Shown here: positions 57,876-64,000 of the stretch, in pieces | Layout of the letters: each line of letters opens with the position of its first letter | How positions within the stretch are numbered: position 1 is the first letter of the stretch | NCBI RefSeq assembly: GCF_001875655.1 | Contig: NZ_MKEQ01000001.1 | Coordinates: forward strand, 3,472,001-3,536,000 | Direction of reading: 5' to 3' | Source: Enterobacter hormaechei ATCC 49162 | GTDB lineage: Bacteria > Pseudomonadota > Gammaproteobacteria > Enterobacterales > Enterobacteriaceae | DNA: 64,000 nt | Program-made: the position numbers and the translations under genes | Notes under the pieces: generated by a model | What the model was told of the DNA's origin: nothing | Database searches by the model: none | What the model saw: only the letters and a program-made list of their open reading frames with translations

Positions 57876-59075
57876 GTGACCACCAGGCCACACTCGTCGT
57901 TTAAAATTGTGTTTATCCTTGGCCTGTTGGCCATGCTGATGCCGCTGTCTATCGATATGTATCTGCCCGCGCTGCCGGTAATTTCCGCGCAGTTTGGCGT
58001 ACCGGCAGGCAGCGCACAGATGACGCTCAGCACCTACATTCTTGGTTTTGCCCTCGGTCAGCTTTTTTATGGCCCAATGGCCGACAGCCTGGGGCGTAAA
58101 CCGGTCATTCTGGGCGGCACACTGATATTTGCCGCGGCGGCGGTGGCCTGCGCGCTGGCGCAGAGTATCGATCAGCTGATCGTGATGCGTTTCTTCCATG
58201 GCCTGGCGGCGGCTGCGGCAAGCGTGGTGATTAACGCGCTGATGCGCGACGTCTACCCGAAGGAAGAGTTCTCACGCATGATGTCGTTCGTCATGCTGGT
58301 CACGACAATTGCGCCGCTGGTCGCCCCCATGGTGGGCGGGGCGGTCCTGGTGTGGTTCAGCTGGCATGCGATTTTCTGGATCCTGGCGATTGCCGCACTG
58401 CTGGCCTCGGTGATGATTTTCGTCTTTATCGATGAAACGCTGCCCGTTGAGCGCCGTCAGAAGTTCCATGTTCGCACCACGCTTGGCAACTTTGCCTCGC
58501 TGTTTCGCCATAAGCGTGTACTGAGCTATATGCTCGCCAGCGGCTTCAGCTTTGCCGGAATGTTTTCGTTCCTGAGCGCGGGACCGTTTGTGTACATCGA
58601 ACTGAACCATGTGTCACCTCAGCACTTTGGTTACTACTTCGCGCTGAATATTGTGTTCCTGTTTGTGATGACCATTATTAACAGCCGCTTTGTCCGGCGG
58701 GTTGGGGCGCTAAATATGTTCCGCGCCGGGCTGTGGATCCAGTTCGTGATGGCGATCTGGCTGGTATTGAGCGCGTTGCTGGGCGTCGGTTTCTGGGCGC
58801 TGGTGGTGGGCGTGGCGGCGTTTGTCGGATGCGTGTCGATGGTCTCGTCCAACGCGATGGCGGTGATCCTTGACGAATTCCCGCATATGGCGGGCACCGC
58901 CTCGTCGCTGGCAGGAACGTTCCGTTTCGGGATTGGCGCGATTGTCGGGGCGCTGCTCTCAATGGCGACGTTCAATACCGCCTGGCCGATGCTGTGGGCG
59001 ATCGCCCTTTGCGCGACCTGCTCAATCCTCTTCTATCTTTACGCCAGCCGACCGCGAAAGACGGCGCAAAAGTGA
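57876..59075 (+). CDS. bcr: Bcr/CflA-family drug efflux transporter
   Basis: Bcr is a 12-helix major facilitator (DHA1) exporter linked to bicyclomycin and sulfonamide resistance and to export of cysteine or dipeptides in E. coli. The 399-residue product starts at a GTG (57876) behind AGGAG, in the position of the E. coli start. The MFS motif [16 protein letters not shown] after helix 2 and the early helix-1 motif [13 protein letters not shown] are intact. Confidence 0.95.
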   Translation: MTTRPHSSFKIVFILGLLAMLMPLSIDMYLPALPVISAQFGVPAGSAQMTLSTYILGFALGQLFYGPMADSLGRKPVILGGTLIFAAAAVACALAQSIDQLIVMRFFHGLAAAAASVVINALMRDVYPKEEFSRMMSFVMLVTTIAPLVAPMVGGAVLVWFSWHAIFWILAIAALLASVMIFVFIDETLPVERRQKFHVRTTLGNFASLFRHKRVLSYMLASGFSFAGMFSFLSAGPFVYIELNHVSPQHFGYYFALNIVFLFVMTIINSRFVRRVGALNMFRAGLWIQFVMAIWLVLSALLGVGFWALVVGVAAFVGCVSMVSSNAMAVILDEFPHMAGTASSLAGTFRFGIGAIVGALLSMATFNTAWPMLWAIALCATCSILFYLYASRPRKTAQK

Positions 59076-59081
59076 ACACTT

Positions 59082-59104
59082 AAGGCCCGGGACGGGCCTT
59101 TTTG
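59082..59104 (+). terminator. Intrinsic terminator of rsuA-bcr
   Basis: AAGGCCCG and CGGGCCTT enclose a GGA loop and are followed by a T-run, just after the bcr stop. Confidence 0.9.
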
Positions 59105-59351
59105 TTGACCCATATCAACCAACCCTCCGTTCGTTTACCCTGTGTTTGTTTCTTTTATGTAAAATCTATTTATGTAAAAAGTCACATCATTGTATTTAAA
59201 AAGGTTGAGTTAGATCGCAGAAACGGGTACATATAGCGCCGACGCGAGCCTGCAACGCCTATAAAATCCGCTAAACAATGCAGGTTGGCGATGATGTGTT
59301 ACTATAAATGTAAATAAATTGTGAAGTAAATTTGCTTCCGGGGATCTGAAC
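59105..59351. other. AT-rich region upstream of yejG
   Basis: A 247-base gap with no credible gene. A perfect 11-base direct repeat, TTTATGTAAAA, is at 59154-59164 and 59169-59179 (15-base period), and an ACTATAAATG sequence, a possible -10, lies near 59301. Whether the repeat binds a regulator is unknown. Confidence 0.5.
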
Positions 59352-59696
59352 GTGAATACATTACAACTCTCCATTGTCCATCGCTTGCCCCAGAGCTATC
59401 GCTGGTCGACGGGTTTTGCAGGTTCGAAAGTTGAACCGATTCCGCAAAGCGTTGCCGGGGAGGATAATTGTCTGGTGGCACTTAAGCTGCTCAGTCCGAG
59501 CGATGAAAATGCGTGGCCGGTTATGGAGCGTCTCAGCCAGGCGCTGACGGACATCGAAGTGGACAGCTCTGTACTGGAATGCGAAGGTGAGCCGTGTCTG
59601 TTTGTTAACAGCCAGGATGAGTTTGCCGCCACCTGTCGTCTGAAAAACTTCGGCGTGGCGATTGCCGAGCCGTTCTCCGGTCAGTATCCTTTCTGA
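59352..59696 (+). CDS. yejG: YejG family protein
   Basis: YejG is a conserved enteric protein of unknown main function, induced by aminoglycosides in some studies as I recall. The product is 114 residues, the same as E. coli, starting at a GTG. It has the conserved [20 protein letters not shown] and a C-terminal half with CEGEPCLF and [16 protein letters not shown]. It is a single-gene unit and converges on yejF with only three bases between the stops. Confidence 0.93.
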   Translation: MNTLQLSIVHRLPQSYRWSTGFAGSKVEPIPQSVAGEDNCLVALKLLSPSDENAWPVMERLSQALTDIEVDSSVLECEGEPCLFVNSQDEFAATCRLKNFGVAIAEPFSGQYPF

Positions 59697-59699
59697 GTG

Positions 59700-61289
59700 C
59701 TAGTCAGCGGATAATAGCTGGCGTGTGTAATCCTGCGTCGGCGCGGTGAATACGCGCTGGCACTCTCCCTGCTCAACGACCTCTCCCTGCCGCAAGACCA
59801 CCACCTGATGGCAAAGCGCACGCACCACCTGTAAATCGTGGCTGATAAAGATGTAGGCCAGCCGATGCTTCTCCTGTAACCCCTTCAGCAACGCCAGAAT
59901 TTGCGCCTGCACGGTGCGATCCAGCGAGGACGTTGGCTCGTCCAGCACGATCAGCTCCGGTTTCAGGATCAGCGCGCGGGCAATCGCTATACGCTGGCGC
60001 TGTCCGCCGGAAAACTCAGCCGGATACCGGTGTCGGGTCTCAGGATCTAATCCCACCTCCGCCATCACCCGCTTCACCTCGGTTTCACGCTGTTGCGCCG
60101 TCATGGTTGGCTGGTGGACGCGCAAGCCCTCTTCAATAATCTGCAATACGCTCAGACGCGGGTTAAGCGAAGAGTTCGGATCCTGAAAAACCACCTGCAT
60201 CCGCGGGCGCACGGGAAGCATCATCCGGCGATTCAGGTTTTGCAGCGGCATGCCGTCAAAGACAATGCTTCCCTGGGAGGCGATCAGGCGCAGCAGCGCC
60301 AGGCCGGTGGTGCTTTTGCCCGAGCCGGATTCGCCCACAAGCCCAAGCGATTCGCCCGGACGCAGAGAGAAGCGCATGTCTTTCAGTACATGATTGTGAT
60401 CGACCACGCGACGCAAAATGCCTTTGCGGATCGGAAATGATACCGACAGTCCCTCAACCCTCAGCAACGGCGCGCTGTCAGCGTTAAGCGGAACCGGGTC
60501 GCCAGAGGGTTCGCTGTCGAGCAGGCGCTGTGTGTACGGGTGCTGAGGCGCGCTCAGCAGGGAGGAAGCTCTGTTCTGTTCCACACAGCGGCCGTTTTGC
60601 ATCACGGCCACCGTGTCAGCAAGCTTTCTCACGATGCTCAGGTTGTGCGTAATAAACAGCAGGCTCATGTTCAGCTCGTCACGCAGTTCGCGCAGCAGTT
60701 GCAGAATTTGCGCCTGCACCGTGACGTCCAGCGCGGTGGTGGGTTCATCGGCAATCAGCAGTTCGGGGCGCGTCAGCAGGGCCATCGCGATCATCACGCG
60801 CTGGCGCTCGCCGCCGGAGAGCTGATGCGGATAATCGTTCAGCCGTTTCGCCGCATTACGAATGCCGGTGCGTTCAAGGCAGTCGAGAATTTCACCCCGT
60901 GCCGCCTCTTTACGCATTCCCCGATGAAGTGACAGCACCTCATAGAGCTGTTTTTCCAGCGTGTGCAGGGGGTTGAGCGACACCATCGGCTCCTGGAAAA
61001 TCATGGCGATTTTATTGCCACGAATGCCGCGCAGGGTTGGCTCGTCAGCGTTCAGCAGCGATTGTCCATGGAACAGAATATCCCCCTGCGGATAGCTGAC
61101 CGGCGGGGAGGGGAGCAGGCGCAGCACTGAAAGCGCCGAGACGCTCTTACCGGAGCCGGATTCCCCGACCAGCGCCAGCGTCTCGCCGCGTGCGATCTGC
61201 AACGATAAATCCGACACCACCGTGCGTGATTCGCCCTGCGTTGAAAACGCAATCGACAGATTTTCAATACTCAGAAGAGGCCTGGTCAT
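59700..61289 (-). CDS. yejF: ABC transporter ATP-binding protein YejF
   Basis: YejF is the fused double ATPase of the YejABEF peptide importer. The product is 529 residues from the ATG at 61289. The frame is open 16 codons upstream but that overlaps yejE. The first ATPase has Walker A GESGSGKS at residues 42-49 and the signature LSGGERQR. The second has another GESGSGKST near residue 320 and FSGGQRQR. Its ATG follows the yejE TGA by one base. It is the last gene of the unit. Confidence 0.96.
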   Translation of the reverse strand: MTRPLLSIENLSIAFSTQGESRTVVSDLSLQIARGETLALVGESGSGKSVSALSVLRLLPSPPVSYPQGDILFHGQSLLNADEPTLRGIRGNKIAMIFQEPMVSLNPLHTLEKQLYEVLSLHRGMRKEAARGEILDCLERTGIRNAAKRLNDYPHQLSGGERQRVMIAMALLTRPELLIADEPTTALDVTVQAQILQLLRELRDELNMSLLFITHNLSIVRKLADTVAVMQNGRCVEQNRASSLLSAPQHPYTQRLLDSEPSGDPVPLNADSAPLLRVEGLSVSFPIRKGILRRVVDHNHVLKDMRFSLRPGESLGLVGESGSGKSTTGLALLRLIASQGSIVFDGMPLQNLNRRMMLPVRPRMQVVFQDPNSSLNPRLSVLQIIEEGLRVHQPTMTAQQRETEVKRVMAEVGLDPETRHRYPAEFSGGQRQRIAIARALILKPELIVLDEPTSSLDRTVQAQILALLKGLQEKHRLAYIFISHDLQVVRALCHQVVVLRQGEVVEQGECQRVFTAPTQDYTRQLLSAD

Positions 61290-61290
61290 G

Positions 61291-62316
61291 TCATACCGCC
61301 TTGTTGGGATCGAAGGCATCGCGCACGGCTTCGCCAATAAAAATCAGCAGGGAAAGCAGCACCGCCACGGAGAGGAAAGCGGCGATACCCAGCCAGGGGG
61401 CCTGAAGGTTATTTTTACCCTGCAACAGCAGTTCGCCGAGGGACGGTGAACCCAACGGTAAGCCGAAGCCGAGAAAATCGAGCGAGGTCAGGGTCGTGAT
61501 GGAGCTGCACAAAATAAACGGCAGGAAGGTGAGGGTCGCCACCACCGCATTGGGTAGCATGTGGCGGAAGATGATTGCGCGATCGCTCACGCCTAACGCT
61601 TGCGCGGCGCGAATATAGTCGTAATTTCGCGTACGCAGAAACTCCGCGCGCACTACGCCGACCAGCGCCATCCAGCCGAAAAGAACGGTGATCCCGAGCA
61701 GCCACCAGAAGCCAGGCTGTACCACGCTGGACAGCAGGATAATCAGAAACAGCGTCGGCATGCCGGACCAGACTTCGATCACGCGCTGTCCCCATAAATC
61801 TATTTTACCGCCGTAATAGCCCTGCACGGCGCCCGCCACAACGCCCATCACGCTGCTAAAGAGCGTCAGCATTAGCCCAAACAGGAGCGAGATGCGGGTG
61901 CCATAGAGGATGCGCGCCAGCACATCGCCGCCGTTAGCGTCCGTGCCCAGCCAGTTTTGCGCGGAAGGCGGCGAAGGGAAGGGGGTGGACGTGGCGAAGT
62001 TAATGCTGTTCGCACCAAAACGAATCGGTGCCCAGATAGCCCAGCCGTGCTGCGCTATTTGTTCACGTAACCAGGGGTCCTGATACTCGGCTGGCGTCGC
62101 AAACGGGCCGCCAAAATCGCTTTCGCTGTAGGTGGTCAGCACCGGCACATACCAGCGGTCTTTGAAATGCACCAGCAGGGGTTTATCGTTGGCAATCAGT
62201 TCCGAACACATACTTAAGGCGAACAGGACGGCGAAGATCCACAGCGACCAGTAGCCGCGACGGTTGTGGCGAAAGCGCGCCCAGCGGGCCTGGTTGACGG
62301 GGCTTAAACGCGACAT
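61291..62316 (-). CDS. yejE: ABC transporter permease YejE
   Basis: YejE is one of the two membrane permeases of the peptide importer. The 341-residue product has six predicted helices. The first is near residues 23-43, with a long periplasmic segment after it. The EAA-loop motif GVSDRAIIFRHMLPNA is typical of binding-protein-dependent permeases. The ATG shares one base with the yejB stop (TGATG). Confidence 0.96.
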   Translation of the reverse strand: MSRLSPVNQARWARFRHNRRGYWSLWIFAVLFALSMCSELIANDKPLLVHFKDRWYVPVLTTYSESDFGGPFATPAEYQDPWLREQIAQHGWAIWAPIRFGANSINFATSTPFPSPPSAQNWLGTDANGGDVLARILYGTRISLLFGLMLTLFSSVMGVVAGAVQGYYGGKIDLWGQRVIEVWSGMPTLFLIILLSSVVQPGFWWLLGITVLFGWMALVGVVRAEFLRTRNYDYIRAAQALGVSDRAIIFRHMLPNAVVATLTFLPFILCSSITTLTSLDFLGFGLPLGSPSLGELLLQGKNNLQAPWLGIAAFLSVAVLLSLLIFIGEAVRDAFDPNKAV

Positions 62317-63410
62317 CAGCGGCCCTCAAAATCGATACGGGGATCGACCAGCGTATAGCTGATATCGCTGATGATATTCAGCAGCAGGCCGATCAGGGTG
62401 AAAATATAGAGTGTGCCAAACATCACCGGATAATCACGGGAGACGGTGGCCTCATAGCCCAGCAGTCCTAAGCCGTTGAGCGAGAACATCACTTCTATCA
62501 GCAGCGAGCCGGTAAAAAACATACTGATGAACGTGGCGGGAAAACCGGCAATCACCAGCAGCATGGCGTTACGAAACACGTGCTTCCACATGATCTGCTT
62601 TTCACCAACGCCTTTGGCGCGCGCGGTGACGACATACTGTTTGCGGATCTCATCAAGAAAGGCGTTTTTGGTTAGCATCGTAAGCGCCGCAAAACCACCA
62701 ATCACCGTCGCCAGCACCGGAAGCGTAATGTGCCAGAAATAATCGGTGATTTTCTGATACCACGGCAGCGTGCTGAAATCCGCGGAGACCAGTCCGCGCA
62801 GCGGGAAGAGGTCGAAATAACTGCCGCCAGCGAAAAAGACAATCAGCAGCACGGCAAACAGAAACGCCGGGATAGCGTAGCCGATAATAATGAACGTGCT
62901 GCTCCAGATATCGAAACGGCTACCGTTGTAGACTGCTTTCCGGATCCCCAGTGGAATGGAGACCAGATAGATAATCAGCGTTCCCCACAGCCCGAGCGTG
63001 ATGGAAACCGGCAGGCTTTGTTTGATCAGGGTTAACACCGAGGCACTGCGGAACAGGCTATCGCCAAAATCAAACCGGACATAATCCCACAGCATGTTGA
63101 AATAGCGCTCATGAATCGGTTTATCAAAGCCATAGCGATGGGTGATCTCGGCGATCACCTCCGGATCCAGCCCCCGACCGCCCCGGTAGTGGCTTTCGCT
63201 GATGTTACCCACTCCCGTCCGGGCATGGCTGGCCCCCATTCCTTCACCGCCGCCGCCCGGCATGCCGCCCGCATGACCAAACTCTATTGCCGCAATTGCC
63301 TGGTCCACCGGACCGCCGGGAGCAATCTGGACGATAAAAAAGTTAATGGTAATGATGGCCCACAGCGTCGGGATCACTAACAGCAGTCGGCGGATAAGAT
63401 AAGCGCCCAT
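62316..63410 (-). CDS. yejB: ABC transporter permease YejB
   Basis: YejB is the other permease, with a DppB-like N-terminus ([20 protein letters not shown]). The product is 364 residues from the ATG at 63410. An upstream GTG two codons earlier is only two bases from the AAGGAG ribosome-binding site, so the ATG is preferred. An extended glycine-rich periplasmic loop ([16 protein letters not shown]) near residue 50 is a YejB hallmark. Six helices and the EAA loop [16 protein letters not shown] follow. yejA ends nine bases before it. Confidence 0.96.
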   Translation of the reverse strand: MGAYLIRRLLLVIPTLWAIITINFFIVQIAPGGPVDQAIAAIEFGHAGGMPGGGGEGMGASHARTGVGNISESHYRGGRGLDPEVIAEITHRYGFDKPIHERYFNMLWDYVRFDFGDSLFRSASVLTLIKQSLPVSITLGLWGTLIIYLVSIPLGIRKAVYNGSRFDIWSSTFIIIGYAIPAFLFAVLLIVFFAGGSYFDLFPLRGLVSADFSTLPWYQKITDYFWHITLPVLATVIGGFAALTMLTKNAFLDEIRKQYVVTARAKGVGEKQIMWKHVFRNAMLLVIAGFPATFISMFFTGSLLIEVMFSLNGLGLLGYEATVSRDYPVMFGTLYIFTLIGLLLNIISDISYTLVDPRIDFEGR

Positions 63411-63419
63411 CGTCACTCC

Positions 63420-64000
63420 TTAACGCCGCTCTGCGGGCAGTTTTGCGGCTTTATTCACGTCATACCACCAGGTGTCAAAGCCGAGGGTGTAAACAGGGCG
63501 AACGGCAGGGAGGGAGAATTTGTCCCAGCGGGCCAGGCGATCTTCGCCCATATACCACATCGGCAGCATGTAATAGTTCCAGGTTAATACCCGATCGAGC
63601 GCGCGGCCAAGCGGCAGAAGCTTTTCCTTATCGCCCTGAGCGGCAACAATTTTTGCAATCAGCGCATCAATTACCGGGCTCTTGACGCCCGGGGCGTTGT
63701 AGGAGGAGTCGATATAACCTGATGCCCAGGCGATTTGCAGATCTGAACTCGGCCAGGGCTGCGCGGCCCACAGGGTCTGCATCATGTCGTAATCGCGGCT
63801 GCGCTTGCGGTTGGTCAGCTGGGCCATATCGACCTGGCGGATATTCAGGGTGACGCCAAGCCGGGCAAGGTTCTTCTTGAACGGCAGCACCCACTGATCG
63901 TTTGCGCCGGAGGCGATCAGCAGTTCGAAGCTGAGCGGTTTACCGGTCTGCGCATTAACACGTTGCTGATTTTTCAGCACCCAGCCCGCGTCATCCAGCA
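63420..64000 (-). CDS. yejA: Periplasmic peptide-binding protein YejA (C-terminal part)
   Basis: YejA is the SBP_bac_5-type binding protein for YejBEF, which in E. coli imports microcin C-like peptides and in other enterics contributes to antimicrobial-peptide tolerance. Only the last 193 or so codons are inside the window, and the frame is open at 64000 and continues beyond it. The full E. coli protein is about 600 residues. Visible blocks are LTNRKRSRDYDMMQTLW and NYYMLPMWYMGEDRLARWD. It is the first gene of yejABEF. Confidence 0.95.
   Translation of the reverse strand, partial: LDDAGWVLKNQQRVNAQTGKPLSFELLIASGANDQWVLPFKKNLARLGVTLNIRQVDMAQLTNRKRSRDYDMMQTLWAAQPWPSSDLQIAWASGYIDSSYNAPGVKSPVIDALIAKIVAAQGDKEKLLPLGRALDRVLTWNYYMLPMWYMGEDRLARWDKFSLPAVRPVYTLGFDTWWYDVNKAAKLPAERR

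Noticed and set aside
1..64000. CRISPR array, prophage, insertion sequence, toxin-antitoxin or other defence system
   Set aside because: No regularly spaced direct repeats, transposase, integrase or phage structural genes were seen. All long genes are accounted for by conserved enteric families, so I do not claim an undescribed system.

Overview
The window looks like a chromosomal segment of a flagellated enteric bacterium of the Enterobacteriaceae, most like Enterobacter or a close relative (Lelliottia, Leclercia). Nearly every gene is recognisable as the counterpart of an E. coli K-12 or Salmonella gene. The running order nuoN ... menFDHBCE ... glpCBA/glpTQ ... nrdAB ... gyrA ... rcsCBD ... 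ompC ... mqo-eco ... proL ... yejMLK ... yejFEBA is the conserved enteric backbone. The presence of cheV, mgtE, a SulP transporter and a tctABC-tctDE module, and the absence of several K-12 loci at the matching junctions, point away from Escherichia. The genus call is an inference from gene content recalled from memory, not a computed phylogeny. Coding density is high and the sequence is GC-rich, apart from the AT-rich regulatory region between rcsD and ompC.

Layout. 1-4.1 kb: 3' end of nuoN (respiratory complex I), a terminator and a REP element, then cheV (chemotaxis adaptor with its own flagellar-type promoter), rnz, elaA and elaB. 4.1-11.1 kb: the complete menaquinone operon menF, menD-H-B-C-E with overlapping start and stop codons. 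11.1-16.3 kb: a tripartite tricarboxylate uptake system (tctA, tctB, tctC) divergent from its two-component regulators (tctD, tctE). 16.4-18.3 kb: yfaZ and a CinA-like protein. 18.3-25.0 kb: the divergent glycerol-3-phosphate regulon, glpABC against glpTQ, around a shared region with CRP- and GlpR-like sites. 25.1-28.9 kb: aerobic ribonucleotide reductase nrdA-nrdB-yfaE, with DnaA and NrdR-like boxes upstream. 29.2-32.7 kb: ubiG and gyrA. 32.9-39.2 kb: the Rcs phosphorelay (rcsC convergent with rcsD-rcsB). 39.2-41.0 kb: MicF small RNA and ompC.

41.1-45.7 kb: apbE, the ada-alkB alkylation-repair operon and yojI. 45.8-48.5 kb: convergent, overlapping mgtE (magnesium) and a SulP anion transporter. 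48.7-51.4 kb: mqo, eco (ecotin) and a small membrane protein. 51.5 kb: tRNA-Pro(GGG). 51.6-64 kb: yejM, yejL, yejK, rplY, radD, rsuA, bcr, yejG and the yejABEF peptide importer, with yejA cut by the window end.

Functionally the window joins anaerobic respiration (menaquinone, GlpABC, Mqo, complex I) with envelope homeostasis (Rcs, OmpC/MicF, YejM, ecotin) and small-molecule uptake (Tct, GlpT, YejABEF, MgtE, SulP). I found no prophage, insertion sequence, CRISPR array or obvious defence system. The most notable content is regulatory and architectural: the tct module at the menE-yfaZ junction, the absence of nap-ccm between eco and proL, a long inverted repeat inside the nrdA-nrdB intercistronic gap, and several well-preserved operator arrays.
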